A DNA stretch of 64,000 nucleotides, taken from contig KE546966.1 of the NCBI GenBank assembly GCA_000442125.1, positions 1,847,471 through 1,911,470 on the forward strand. Direction: 5' to 3'. Positions 10,098 through 21,967 of this stretch are shown one piece after another. The translations under genes and the position numbers were made by a program. The notes beneath the pieces are model-generated. The model saw nothing but the letters and a program-made list of their open reading frames with translations, ran no database searches and was not told where the DNA came from. Within the stretch, counting starts at the first letter, position 1. Every line of letters starts with the position of its first letter. Source of the DNA: Opeltia flavorubescens (taxonomy: Eukaryota; Ascomycota; Lecanoromycetes; Teloschistales; Teloschistaceae).

Positions 10098-11861
10098 TCA
10101 TTCGAGCACGATCCTTTGTAAGTCTCCTTCGTCAGGCACAAGCTCTCCATCCATGATCCCATGGACATAAGATTCTCCAACATATTTAAAATTTTCAGCC
10201 TCGTTCCGCCTCAAAATATGGATCATCTGACCACCCAAAAGCACAAACAGCAAATCTCCTGCCTGGGCAGTAGCGGGGACAAGTCCCATCCGGCCAGAAG
10301 TCGTCCAGCAAAGTCTTCGGCAACCAGAAGCGCTTTTCAAGGCAATTTCCATCCTGTTCCTGCGTGAGCTTTCATCAGCAGTCAACCTGCGAGGATCTGA
10401 ATTCATCAAATTCCAGTCGGCCATGTGTCCCCGGGATTTCGTCGATACGTTCATGTCGGCGAACACTGTTGTCCGAAAGGCTTCGTCCCGAGTCTGACCT
10501 GTGCAATGGTACATATCGTTTGGGTTGACCGGTGCCCATGCCTGCACCTCTGCAGTCTTGCACACATCGTGCTCCCAAATCTCGCTTACGCTGACTATTT
10601 CATCGGCATAGAAACCCGTTACAATCAGACGCGAGTCATCGATCCTTGCATTATGAACTTTCCTCGCACCACAGGCATTGTATGCCCATGCCGAATCCAC
10701 TAGTCTTGTACAGAATGTATTGGATCCGCCGTGTCGTCTGTAATCCGGGACCCAGCTTGGGAGGCTGGGCTCATCAGATGCTCTATCTAGTGCACCAATC
10801 CAATGACTAGCAGGATGAGTGACATGACCTAGTATTTGGAGCCCGTGATCTGTGTGAGAGAGGGAAAACCGGACAACATCACTGTAGGTCTCCCAGAGTG
10901 ATTTCGAGTAATCGGGGATAATCTTTGGCGGCGACGATAGATCTACAGCCATACCGAGGATAGCATAGACCTTGTCCCGGGGCTCACTGCACTCCGTCGT
11001 CCGGAAATATTCCAAGAGGTCTAGAAGGCTATCGCCATGTCGAATTACCCCATTCGTCCTGAACATAGACATTGCGAATGGGGCGCCTCGTGCAATGCTG
11101 CAGAAGTTTTGTGGAAATTGGGGATATCCAGAGAAATGATGCGCCATGTAGACTGCTGCCGACACAAATGTCATAGTAAAGTATTCATTGCCGCAGAAGA
11201 ATGGTGTATCAGGTGTATGGGTGGCTTCCTGGTAGACCCACGTGCGTTGCCAATAAGACCGTTGCCACATCTCCTTGATACCGAGCCAGCCTTTGTAACA
11301 TTCGCTGCCAACAGTGGCAGGAAAGATGTCTTCCATGTCTGGAGATATTGTGGTAGAGACTTTGTTCATATCGTCATTGTGCTCTGCAAGTCCGTCTCGA
11401 AGCACAAGGTGAAATCTTTTCATCAAAGCGATGGCAAGCCGGATCTCCTCTTCGTCGTGGGGTACGCCGATCCAGCCATAGACGGCAATTGCATGCTTGT
11501 AGAGGTACGCCATGTGAAGAATCTGTGTACTGCGCTCCTCGACGTCGTTTTGGTTGATACAAATAGCGTCGACCCAAAGCAAGCAATCTCTGTTTCTTAC
11601 TCTAGGCGCGAGATATGTCAAGGCGTCATAGAGATTTTCTTGAACTCTGAAGCGCTGGTTGTTAAGTCTAATCTCGTACGAGCCATTGGCAGGTTCGGAT
11701 TGACAAGGTGCATTACCCCAGGTATAGGATAATGCGATGTAGGATCCAGCTTCTCGGAGTGGATGTATTTCCAGTTGCGCGGCAAGCTTTCTCCTGTCAG
11801 GTAGTAGTCGTAGAAAACGCACTTGATTTGATTGAAGGAGTTGATATATATCGTTCGCCAT
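10098..11861 (-). CDS. HET-domain (heterokaryon incompatibility) protein
   Basis: A single-exon 587-aa protein starts at ATG 11861. The HET domain is canonical: SYIALSYTWGNA (about residues 40-51), then LLWVDAICINQNDVEERSTQ and HMAYLYKHAIAVYGWIG (about 94-133), and the later block WQRSYWQRTWVYQEAT. A segment reading SEPRDKVYAILGMA is also typical of this family. HET proteins of Pezizomycotina take part in non-self recognition between fungal strains and can trigger cell death when mismatched. I see no added NACHT, ankyrin or WD40 module and no membrane segment, so this is the common stand-alone form with a poorly conserved C-terminal half. The gene borders a 4.7-kb gene-poor tract, as HET genes often do. 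Which allele or partner it recognises cannot be read from the sequence. Confidence 0.93.
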   Translation of the reverse strand: MANDIYQLLQSNQVRFLRLLPDRRKLAAQLEIHPLREAGSYIALSYTWGNAPCQSEPANGSYEIRLNNQRFRVQENLYDALTYLAPRVRNRDCLLWVDAICINQNDVEERSTQILHMAYLYKHAIAVYGWIGVPHDEEEIRLAIALMKRFHLVLRDGLAEHNDDMNKVSTTISPDMEDIFPATVGSECYKGWLGIKEMWQRSYWQRTWVYQEATHTPDTPFFCGNEYFTMTFVSAAVYMAHHFSGYPQFPQNFCSIARGAPFAMSMFRTNGVIRHGDSLLDLLEYFRTTECSEPRDKVYAILGMAVDLSSPPKIIPDYSKSLWETYSDVVRFSLSHTDHGLQILGHVTHPASHWIGALDRASDEPSLPSWVPDYRRHGGSNTFCTRLVDSAWAYNACGARKVHNARIDDSRLIVTGFYADEIVSVSEIWEHDVCKTAEVQAWAPVNPNDMYHCTGQTRDEAFRTTVFADMNVSTKSRGHMADWNLMNSDPRRLTADESSRRNRMEIALKSASGCRRLCWTTSGRMGLVPATAQAGDLLFVLLGGQMIHILRRNEAENFKYVGESYVHGIMDGELVPDEGDLQRIVLE

Positions 11862-14800
11862 ACAATTGATGATAGCGTTGATAGACTACGCGTCGTATTC
11901 ATTGCAATAGAGCCAGGGATAAAAAGTTACCCCGCTGTTGCCGCGATTAGTGGGGTTGAGGTAGGCATTCTCCATGTTCAAGTATTTGAAATACGAAGCC
12001 TTCTTGAACTATAGGAAAGAGCCATCAGGAGACAGGGATTAATTCGAGTGAAAGTAGGTAACGAAATCTTGAATACCATCTCTCAAGGCCGAGTATAGAT
12101 GGTATCTGAGAGGTTTACTGGGCACATTCCCGGGGATTTATTGAAATGATCAAGTAGCAGCGGGAGAATACATGATATGTCTGCATTCCGATATCAGAAT
12201 TAAATGATTCGGCGCTACGGTTAGAAAAGTCGAGGATTTTTTGGTCTGGGAAAAAGTATCTGGGAGACGTTTACAGCAGTACGATACTTTAAGTACTTCG
12301 TGATGAGCAGGAAAGATGCTGAGATTTTCGAGTCTAAATCCCCAAGGATATCAGGATAGAACTTCGGTTAGAGAACCAAGTCAGAGAAAGATTAAAAGTG
12401 GTTGATCTCGGAAAAGTAAAGCAGCCCGATGCCAAATACCTGATTGGGATAATGACCTGAATGGACGGTGTTCTTCGAAGCTTTTCATTGAAGACAAAGT
12501 GAAGGAGTCCACCAATAGTATCTTGCTATTAGTGTCTTTTGTACCTTCTGTGGTTGAATCGAGTACGTATATTGCTTGAGATGAGCTAGGAAAGCTGCAG
12601 AGTTGGGTTTTCTTGCATACGATAGATACTTCTTACCTGTAGCTCTGTTGGAAATATACTACATTGACTCACCTGAGGACGGAAGGACCGTGATTCGAGG
12701 CTTGCAGTGAACAGACTGAGTGTAATGTATCTGTGCTGCCTGCCAACATGCGAAGAGTCGAATCCAACTTCATTACCCTGTAGGATATAACCAGTGTATC
12801 CAGGCTCCACGTCTGCAAATTCCTCCAAGGACAGTACTCAGACACGTCTTTTGGACACGCCAGTGCTAGTGAACGGACGATCAAGCATTTGGGAAAGCTA
12901 CCCAAGCTGTTGCAGTGTCACATCACTGAAGAACACCGCTTCAGAATCCACCAGCGTTTGTCATGCGTCTCTGTCAGATTTTCCATTGCCCTGCCATCGT
13001 CGGACTTCGGTCCTCGGCGATATGGGACTACAGCATGATTTTCGTCGGCTCATTTGACGTCCATTCATCCAGTATGTACGAGCGAGGTAAGTTGCAAGTG
13101 ATTATACCAAAGATGTGTAACAGTGGACCATGCTACGAGAGTCCGTGATCAAAGTTGCTGACGCGATTTTCAGGGACAGAGGTGTGACGCTGATAGCAAC
13201 ATCGGTGACATTACGACATGAGCTGACACCATATAGCACGCAAGCTTTCTGACATGCAAGTCAACGGCTGGCGAAGCTTTTTGAACCGAGCGGGCCGATC
13301 ATCTCGTCATCGCTGACTTCACGGCTTCATCCGCTGGAACAGATATCGTATAGCAAGAATATTTGTACATTTCTTCCGACCAAGCAACCCATCGATTCGT
13401 CAGGTCCTATATCGAGGGGTTTAAGCGCATATTTTATGGACGATTTGCAGTTTCTAGAGCTGCAAAATGCATTGCGTAGGTTGCGGCAAAGGCGCCGTCG
13501 AGTGCCAAAAATCGTTGAATATAAGTACAACAACTGTACAGCATATGCAGTCAGACCGGGGTCTGCAAAGCATCTTGACTCTTCTTATCCACCAATTGCG
13601 GAATGCAACCGGATCAATCCTACTGATCAAGATTTGGATAATACTGCAAAGAAGAAAGTTGAAACCTTGCGCATAATTGACTTGCCTTGTATCAACGAAC
13701 TTACTAACATAACGCAGTAAAGGCGATCAAACATGACGCATCTGCCTTCTATTTTCGTTCCCGTTCCCGCTGCAAGCAAAGCCGTCGAATGTTACAGCTG
13801 GCAGCTGCCATTTTAGGACCACAGACCGAAGGATAGTGCGGCGTAAACGCGAGTGCCGCATTACTTGCAGATCCGTCGACGTACTGGGATTTTCCTATGG
13901 CCATCGAGAGGCCATGATGGAAGATGTATTAAGCGCATTTTGCGGATCATAACACCGTTATGATAGCGAATATTGCATAACAAAAAACGGTGAAGCAAGT
14001 ACAAGGTCACAAGGTTAGAAAAGCAAAACCTTATTGCTGCATCTTTTGAGACCTATAGAAAAAGTTTGCACTCTGTTGTAACAGAATATGATTGCTTCGG
14101 AATCGGTACCTCGGATGCGCGAGGGGTGGAAGGTACGTTGGATGTAGCATGCATGTCCAAGTTTCGTTCGCCGGTCGGGAGACTCTTACTTTGGCTTAGT
14201 AAACTAGATATTCCCTTACCAAGCTTGTAGGAATATGTGGTTCGCTGCCGTGATGACGGATGCTAAATCGTTCCACACGTCTCTCAGTGATTGAATGAGA
14301 GGCAAAAACGGACCCTTTGAAACTACGATGAAGCCAGAAATTGACACCGAACGTGTGGCTCTCTAAGTCATCACCGTTGTCTGCCAAGGAAAGATTGAAT
14401 CTTGATAGAAAAATGGGTAGCTCACCACGATCCTATGTTGCGGCAGAGCTCCAAGAGAGCTTTGCTCAGGGGTTCAAAGACAATCTTTACCTGTCGGACC
14501 CTGTCAATGTTGCTGATCGAAGGCTAGTGATTAAGATGACCGAGGTCCCAGTGAGACAATAGCTCGGCGTACAATCCGGATACAGGTGGTCATATATGCA
14601 GTCGTAAAGCCCTTTCCTCAATGTGCAGAAGATGCACGCTATTCCCATACGGATAAGCATCATAAACGGATTTTCCTTATCATCATGTGTGTAGAGGTAC
14701 TTGGACGGAACATGGTGGGAACGTGACAGTACATGTTAGCGAAGCCCCGCGTTTCAGGCTTCCAGTGGTAATGGATGAGGATGCGGTTTCAGCTTAGGCT

Positions 14801-16550
14801 GGCTGGATAATACTGTGCTGGAGTCACGTCTCCTATTCATATGCAGGTCACACACATGGTATCACTCTCACTCTTCCATGGAAAGGTTCATGAACAGTGC
14901 CCATCACCAGACGCATTGTGCCGTACATCGATCGAAATCTTTACCTCGGATCAATTCCAATCTGAAGTGACTGCATCGACTTAGTCTGTGAATTTGGCCG
15001 GAGAATTAGTATTCTAGTTCGATGCGACCCGTGTCTTGTCTCTGAAGACGTGTTGTGCCCCTTCAATCAAAGAGTCGCGCTTTCGACCAGAGACATGATT
15101 CAGTTCAAATTCACCGTCTGTTTGAGAAGAGTAGCATCCTCATGACCCACTTGAATCGGGAAATATTGTTATTTGCTGAATGTCACTGTACGACATCATG
15201 ATGAGGCAAGAGGATGTGGCGTGACCCTCGACTGGTATTTGTCTCGAACGAATTCGCTGAGCCGGCAAATCAGTAAGGAATGACTTTGAAAATCAGACGG
15301 CTTTGCAATTGTCGCAATCCCCTCATTCAAGAAAGTCTGGTGTCTGCATGATTGAATCCTTCCGATTGATACACCTGAATCCACGATAAAATCCAGGAGT
15401 CGAAGTAATTGAAGCTTGTAGCGGGGAAAGCCGGAGCCACGCGATCCCCCTGTAAACCGATCCCCCTCTACCGACTTCTGATTCGCCTTTTTGCTTAGTA
15501 CCTGTTCGGTTTCTTATCAATAGTGAAATCGGCCAGAACAACGTTTTCTCGGCATGAAGCCGAACTTCTAATGCATGACCCCGGTGACCCGTCAATTAAA
15601 CATAAGAGGCTGCATCCATACGGCCCATCCATCCATCTGTCCCCTGGAAGTGGCGAAGGACGCTCTCCTCTTGAGCTCATATTCAATTTGGAATGGAGCA
15701 ACTTAGCAAGACCGGTCGCGTAAAGCAAAACAGGCTAAGCGACGAGAGAATGGAAGATAGATTTGCCTCGCTTGCGCGTAGAATATTCAACCACGGAATT
15801 ATCCCATGCTACAAACTCCTGACCCTAGCCCCACAAAACGTGCTGCTACCGTGGTGACAGAGACTATCCGCTGCCTTAGCACATATCGAAATCCCCAGAC
15901 TAGCCTTCTGCCCCTGTTAAGAACCGAGATCTAGAGTTCTTCCATATCTTGGAAGGTAGGGATTACAAGAGGTCATAGACCTGGCCTGATCAATCCAAAA
16001 CGCTCGTCGCCATGTGGCTTTCACAACAACAGAAAACGTCCGTGCCATTTGGACAATGGGTAGAGTCAGACAATGAAATCCAAAATGCTATTCTCGGTCA
16101 TTTCATCTATAATGCAAATGAGATAATCCCCTAGATAGTGTGGCGGCAGATAGTGGTGTGCGCGAACTTTGACAGAGGGTGTGAAGGGAGATGCACACAT
16201 CGTTTCAGACCTCCTTCAGGAATGATCGCTGCCGGCACAGGTTAGGTGTGGATGACCCAAGAAGCAGACCTGGGTGGCGTGGACCCCACGTCAATCGTTC
16301 CACCAAGGAGCCGTCAGTGCACGGGTACCTCGATTAGGCCTCATCAACCGCTGCCGGCCTTTCTTTAAGCTCCTGAAGCAGGCATCTTCAAATAGAAACA
16401 GCCGTCGTCTGCGGAAGCAGCCTTTGTCCAAGATCTTCACCTAGTGTAGAGCAGAAAGCCTGCTTGATAGCAGATGAATCCATATTCTACCACTCGTCCA
16501 TCAATTGCGAACACTTCCTTCCCTGCCATTGCATCCTTGAAGACCATCCC
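11862..16550. other. Gene-poor tract of about 4.7 kb
   Basis: No frame here has both length and family resemblance. The longest ATG-initiated frame is 13436-13720 (94 codons: basic N-terminus LRRLRQRRRR, then no recognisable feature). Other frames at 12586-13148, 14341-14562 and 15323-15728 are short and overlap on both strands. I found no terminal inverted repeats, no reverse transcriptase or transposase motifs and no tRNA-like cloverleaf. The tract may hold regulatory DNA for the HET gene, unrecognised noncoding transcripts, or sequence decayed past recognition. Confidence 0.5.
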
Positions 16551-18468
16551 ATGCGCTACAGTATGTTTCCAGCTCGAGCGGAGAGCTTGAGGAATCCGCT
16601 TTCTCCAAGAAGTGTTCCTGAGGTGCGTATGAAGATCACAGCGCTCTTGCAATCGGTTCTTTCTGATAAATACTCAGTGGCCCGATAGCGACAGCAATTC
16701 ACCAAACGATGAAATAGTGATAGACAGTATGGATGTGGTACAGGGGAAAAGCTGTGGTAGTGGTCTGACCTCACACGGTGGATCGCTGTCGGTGAACGCT
16801 GTGGATGAGCTGAAAGAACTGTTGCCAAAATCGCGCTTCGACCCGGCAGCTCTTGAAAGTATGTTCCCAAGAAAGAGGAAGCTCGCCGTACCAGCCGTCG
16901 ATCTCAGCCGGATGACCACAGTCCATGAGATTTGCCTAGACTCCCGTAAGTATCACCCTTGTGAATCTCCAACGTGTGAAATAACGTCTTGCAGCAACCA
17001 TTCCAGGAAGGCCACCGTTAGTTGAAAGGTCAATCAGCGTTCCGACAGTAGTCACACTGCGTCGTTTATCAGAGGAGCCCAATCAGACGACACCTAGAGC
17101 ATCCGAATTTTTGACGCCTCGAATAGATGAAGATGCCGGCGAGATATCAATAGCTGGAGAACTTGAAACAAAGCCGACTAAACGCTCATCGTCCTTGATG
17201 ACAAGAGACTTGGCACCTTTGATAATCCCATCGGTTTCACCAAAAGACCAGAGACCAGATCAAGCCTTGTCATTGCAAAGGAAAGAAGAGACACTTGCAC
17301 TGCCGCCAAGAGTGCCTCCCAAATCACCACGGACTGAGAGCAGAGCTTCACCGAGAACTGGGAAGTACCAGCATTCACCACATGGCTCTGATTCGACTAT
17401 CCACAGCGCGACATCTTCCGCGACGTCGTTAAGTAATCTCTCTGGCCGTGCTTCGCCAAGACTTTTAAGTGGTCAGTATCGTACGAATAGTCCTGTCAGT
17501 CAATTGAGTCCAAAGAATACCCCCGATAATGCGTCGCTGGAGAGCATCTGGAGTAAACTCTTCAGACTGGAAAGTCCGGCTCGACAGAAGAAAGCTGTGG
17601 AACCTGCCAAAAAACAGAGTCCTCACCGTCCGGAAGTACCGACAACCAACCAGGTACCAGCGTCTCACCAAAGATGGGCCTCGGAAGCTTCTGCAGTCAC
17701 GAGGGGCCGATTACAGAGAAAAGAAAGTCTGGGACTCCAGAATCGGAGCAAGCCATCCATGAGGAGCCCATCGTCAAATAAGAAAGAGAGTGATTTGCCA
17801 ACGGGATTTAAAGCAACAGAAGCGCAGCACCAAGTTGCGGACAAGGAACTTCGAAGCTTGAGGCAGCAGGCAGATGAGCAAGTGTGTAATTTCGAAGTAT
17901 TGCAAGCCAAAGACGTAACGATGCTTTCAAAGGTAAGCTTTTTGAGAAAATGGCGGCCGCCTGTGACTGACAAAAAGGCAAGGAGCTTCGCCAACTCGAC
18001 GATCGCTGCCAATACTTGCAAAGAACCTATCAGTCACTTCGGCAAGGGCGCAAAAGCCTGCACGATAGGATGATTTCGTACTTGAAATCCCCTCATATGA
18101 CCAATTTCTCCCGGGAAAGTATTTTGAAACAAGAAGAAGCACTTGCTGAGATTGACGAGTCCATTGACGACTGGATCCGGAAATCCGAGCAAGCAGAAAA
18201 TCGACGTACTCGTGTTCGACAGAAGCTGTTGGAGCACGTTGCTGCAGCATTGACACTAAGGCCAAATGGCACAGCTCCTTCACTCGATATTCGCCAAGAG
18301 CAGACTCCCCCAGAGAGCCCTGAACAAGGCGAAGTGTTTTGTCCTAACGAGCGTCGCGATGTTCAGTCGATCAAGATCTACGCCGATGCTGGTGTAGCAG
18401 CCCTGCTTGCTGAGATCGAACATGAAATTGGATCCATAGAAAACCCAAAAGAAAGGCCACCCTTCTGA
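16551..18468 (+). CDS. Coiled-coil protein, up-regulated-during-septation type
   Basis: Four exons (16551-16622, 16678-16945, 16995-17932, 17983-18468) join in phase to 587 aa. The N-terminus has MRYSMFPARAESLRNP, similar to the KYQLFP-type start I recall for this family. The middle, about residues 130-310, is a Ser/Pro/Arg-rich disordered region. From about residue 350 there is a charged coiled coil whose conserved core reads ELRQLDDRCQYLQRTYQSLR, followed by FSRESILKQEEALAEIDESI and RIRQKLLEH-like residues. The end (SIKIYADAGVAALLAEIEHE) is also family-like. Proteins annotated as up-regulated during septation in filamentous fungi share this layout; their exact biochemical role is unclear to me. 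The start is the first in-frame ATG before the phase-0 intron 16623-16677; an extra upstream exon is possible. Confidence 0.66.
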
Positions 18469-18632
18469 TGAACCTACGACCGTCCAAAGGCTAGCCTGTA
18501 AATATGCCGCATGATGAAACGGTCTTGCTCGGCGTAGGTGGATTTGTGCCTTAGCGACGATGGGAGGTGTAAAATCAGTCATAGCATCAGCATAGCGGTA
18601 CCGGAACGAACACTCTTTCATGAAGCAAATGA

Positions 18633-19088
18633 TCAGAGGTCATCAACGGGAGTGATGGCACTTTCCTCAGCATTGGTGGGGTTGAGGGTATCCTCTTTCC
18701 AATATCGATAACCATTTCCTGGAACACTTTTATCAGTAGTATCATGGCTCCTTCGACAAATCCACTGTTTGCCATCGTGCTTGACTCTATCATTGGTGAT
18801 ATACTGAGACTGATTCGCGGACCAGTCTTGGACCTTTGACGTGCTTTTTTTCTTCCGTGCGGATATGCCAGCGTGTTTATTCTTCCACATTCCCCCGTAG
18901 ACATACTGCTTGCCTTCTGCGCCATCGATCAAACCGCCGGAGACTTCTTTCCAACACTTAGATGTACAGACAAAATGCCATTGGTTGGTCTCATCAATGC
19001 GGCAGCGGACTAGAACGTCTTTGGGAACTTGACATAAATCACAAACTTTACGATAAGCTGATGGTGACTCTGATCGCTTTGGAGACAT
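18633..19088 (-). CDS. Conserved small Cys-rich (zinc-binding-like) protein, 151 aa
   Basis: A single exon from ATG 19088 encodes 151 aa. Residues 16-19 carry CDLC, followed by VLVRCRIDET and then VCTSKCWKEVSGG, so four to five Cys form a CxxC...CxxxC arrangement that could hold one zinc. Downstream are the conserved-looking YGGMWKNKHAG, a basic linker (SARKKKSTSK) and a Trp/Tyr-rich segment (GKQWICRRSHDTTDKSV, YRYWKEDT). I remember similar short proteins annotated as hypothetical in many filamentous fungi but know no function. There is no targeting signal. It is divergent from the mitochondrial GrpE gene (191 bp between ATGs), so the two may share a promoter. Confidence 0.7.
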   Translation of the reverse strand: MSPKRSESPSAYRKVCDLCQVPKDVLVRCRIDETNQWHFVCTSKCWKEVSGGLIDGAEGKQYVYGGMWKNKHAGISARKKKSTSKVQDWSANQSQYITNDRVKHDGKQWICRRSHDTTDKSVPGNGYRYWKEDTLNPTNAEESAITPVDDL

Positions 19089-19279
19089 AATACTGGCTCT
19101 TACAAGTGACTGCCTTGCGCTGTCTTGGTTGCAGAGATCTCAGATGTTGGCTCATTTAATACTTGGGTGGCAAAACCGCCACGGTCGGCTGTGTCGGTGT
19201 CCGACATGCCGATTTCCAAATTTTGAAGTCGATCTTCACGACAGCTTCTCATTAAAACTTACTGTATTCACCCAAGATC

Positions 19280-20164
19280 ATGATTCGAAGAACGTTACTG
19301 CGGCATGCTCAAGCTGCTAGGCAATCGCCTTCCATCTGTGCATCAAGATCAATATCCAGAACACACAATATACAGAGAATAATACCCTCCTCTGCCCTGC
19401 CTTCGCGGATACCATCTAGACATTATTCTGCAACCCCAGAAGCAGCTTCAACAATCGCCTCCGAACCCCCAAGCACCGATACTGCATCATCTGCAACAGG
19501 AGAAGACCCGGCCAAGAAAGAACTCGAGTCTAAGAATCGAGAAATAATAGACCTCAAAGTACGCCCCCTAGTGCCATGGATCCCACACAGTCTTCACCAT
19601 AGCTAACCACGTCCTCCTTAATAACAGGATCGCTACCTCCGCTCCGTCGCCGACTTCCGCAATCTTCAAGATAGAACGAAACGGGATGTCCAATCCGCCC
19701 GTGACTTTGCTATCCAGAAATTCGCCGGCGACCTCATCGAATCCATTGATAACCTCGACCGCGCCCTTGGTACCGTTCCCACGTCAAAGCTCGCACCTCA
19801 AAATAGCAACCCCGACGCTTCACCAGAACAAAACTCCTATAACAAGGACCTAGCCAACCTGTATGATGGGCTTAAAATGACGGAAACAATATTGATGGGG
19901 ACGCTGAAGAAGCATGGGATGGAAAGGTTCGACCCTAGCGAGGGCGAGGGGGAGCATTTCAATCCGAACTTGCATGAGGCGACGTTCCAAACGAAGGTAG
20001 AGGGGAAGGAGGATGGGAAGGTATTTATGACACAGCAGAAGGGTTTTCTGTTGAATGGGAGAGTGCTGAGAGTGAGTTTAATCTTCAGGTTCAACGACGG
20101 AAGATTGAGTAAAGGTGCTGATACACAAATAGGCTGCGAAGGTTGGCGTGGTCAAAAACTCATA
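19280..20164 (+). CDS. mge1: Mitochondrial GrpE nucleotide-exchange factor Mge1
   Basis: Three exons (19280-19558, 19628-20071, 20132-20164) give 251 aa. The first 65 or so residues are an Arg/Ser-rich mitochondrial presequence followed by an acidic linker. Then comes the GrpE fold: a long helix (KKELESKNREIIDLKDRYLR, SVADFRNLQDRTKRD, AIQKFAGDLIESIDNLDRAL), a four-helix part (LYDGLKMTETILMGTLKKHG), and the beta wing (FNPNLHEATFQTKVEG, KGFLLNGRVLR, AAKVGVVKNS). Mge1 releases ADP from mitochondrial Hsp70 (Ssc1) during protein import and folding in the matrix. The short last exon of 33 nt supplies the final beta-strand and the stop codon. The length matches fungal Mge1. Confidence 0.95.
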
Positions 20165-20419
20165 AATATACCCGTGTCCATTATCACCACGGTTGGGATA
20201 TATTTAACTTGAGGCTGCATTGCTAGGCTAAGCGTGCGGAGGCTGTGGAGGGACAATATAGCATTTCGGATCTGTGTTAATATGGAGAAGGTAGCGCGGA
20301 GTTTTTTTTTTGGAGATGTATATATAAGTTCCCCTCTGTGAAGCCGATATTAAAACATCTTCTGTAAGGTCTTCTCTGCTTATATGGGCATTTCCCGGAC
20401 TTATATACAAAGGCGCGGT

Positions 20420-21967
20420 CTACCTCATCTCTACCCCCAGTTTCTGCACCAAATCTTCCTTTACTTTTTCATGGAGCTCGTTCGTCTCCTTATTAGTCAA
20501 CGTCCTCTCTATGCTTCGATAATTAATCCTATAGCACAGACTCTTCCTCCCGCTAGTTGGATGCTGGAACTCGTCGGATAATCGAACATCCTCGACCAAA
20601 TCCCCACCAACCTCCCTCACAATCTCCATAACATCATTCTCATGGAAATCCTGCGCGTTCGTCCTCAGCCCGCCGCCGGCGGCATTGCTGGTACTATGTA
20701 GCCAAAAGGATACATCCTTGTAACTGGCCGGATGTTTCGAAAAAGATTTGAATCGGTTGATATTCTGTGCATTGGTGAACTGAGACAAAAAGCGTTCATC
20801 GCGGGACCAGAAAAGGCGGATGTCCGGTATAGAGAATAATATCATCGCTACCCGTTCGAGGCCAACACCAAAAGCCCAGCCAAGTTGATTAGGAACGCCT
20901 GCGTCGACGAGCAGATCTTGCTTAGTGACGCCGCAACCGAGGATCTCGAGCCAATCGCCTTGCCAGAAGACTTCGAGTTCCCAGGAAGGACTGGTGAAGG
21001 GGAAGTAGGCTTCCACCCAGCGGACTTTCAATGGCTCTTCGGTGGACGAATTGGGTGTACTGGTGGCAGCAGCAGCTTGTCTGGCTTTCGAGAAGAGCTC
21101 GACTACGACGCCTTCCAAAGAGCGTTTGAGGTGGGCTGCAATGGCTTCAACCTCTTCGATAGAATGGTGGTCCGCTTGCAACGGGTTGCGTTCAGGATGA
21201 ACTGTGGGGTTCAGGTCTTCGACCAGGAGATTATGCTTGGGCGTTTTTGAAAGATCTTCCCATACCGCTTTTGCTATGTCTCCCCCGGGCACTTTCTTCC
21301 TGTCCCACATCCGCGAACCTTCCATTTGATGGAAGACGGGATAGTGACTTCGATCGATGGCATCTCGGCGGTATACGTCTGCACTGATTGTATATCCCTC
21401 GCTGGCATTCCGGCGAAATATTTCCGCCTCGTGTGCACTCGTGTGGGTACGTAGCACGGTATCTTTGTTGATGTAATATGTGTCAGAGCGATTTCTGCCA
21501 GGATGATCCGCGGGAAAACCGAGAGAGTCAAAGTTTTCGGCTACGGTGACAACAGGAAAGAGGTCATTGTAATTAATGTATGTAGGCGAAGGGAAGCGGG
21601 ACTCGATGAGTTCGCGCGTTAAGGAAACAGGATGGGACGGCTGGGTATGCAGGCGTCGAGGAACAAGAGCGAGGACGGAGGAAGGCACGTTGGTCCAGGA
21701 GTCTGTCTGATAGGTCTTGCCGCCGATTTCAAGAGCTGACGGCAAGGTTGCTGTAAGGCCAGCATTGTGAATGGAGTCTTGCTTCGAAGAATGATGCCTG
21801 TCATTACCCGTTGATTGATATCGCCAACTGTGTAATGAAGACGGCGACCTCTGCTGGCATGACCACCGGATTCCCGTGATTAAGTACCGGTCCCGAACAA
21901 AACCTAACGCCCTTCTTGAAGCTGTTGACATGCCGCAGCTGCGAGAAAAACCGGAGCTCGAAATCAT
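20420..21967 (-). CDS. msf1: Mitochondrial phenylalanyl-tRNA synthetase
   Basis: A single 515-aa exon starts at ATG 21967; a second Met at residue 13 is an alternative. The first 60 residues are Arg/Ser-rich, consistent with a matrix presequence. Class II synthetase features are visible: LRTHTSAHEAEIF, motif 2 around FHQMEGSR (about residues 212-219), SPSWELEVFWQGDWLEILGCG, and motif 3 GVGLERVAMILFSIPDIRLFW (about 367 onwards, here shown in two parts GVGLERVAMILF and SIPDIRLFW). The C-terminal 100 residues form the ferredoxin-like anticodon-binding domain (FWLHSTSNAAGG, DLVEDVRLSDEF, YRINYRSIERTLTN). This single-chain monomer attaches Phe to mitochondrial tRNA-Phe. It is divergent from COQ3 with a 180-bp shared promoter region, so two mitochondrial genes may be co-regulated. 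Confidence 0.95.
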   Translation of the reverse strand: MISSSGFSRSCGMSTASRRALGFVRDRYLITGIRWSCQQRSPSSLHSWRYQSTGNDRHHSSKQDSIHNAGLTATLPSALEIGGKTYQTDSWTNVPSSVLALVPRRLHTQPSHPVSLTRELIESRFPSPTYINYNDLFPVVTVAENFDSLGFPADHPGRNRSDTYYINKDTVLRTHTSAHEAEIFRRNASEGYTISADVYRRDAIDRSHYPVFHQMEGSRMWDRKKVPGGDIAKAVWEDLSKTPKHNLLVEDLNPTVHPERNPLQADHHSIEEVEAIAAHLKRSLEGVVVELFSKARQAAAATSTPNSSTEEPLKVRWVEAYFPFTSPSWELEVFWQGDWLEILGCGVTKQDLLVDAGVPNQLGWAFGVGLERVAMILFSIPDIRLFWSRDERFLSQFTNAQNINRFKSFSKHPASYKDVSFWLHSTSNAAGGGLRTNAQDFHENDVMEIVREVGGDLVEDVRLSDEFQHPTSGRKSLCYRINYRSIERTLTNKETNELHEKVKEDLVQKLGVEMR

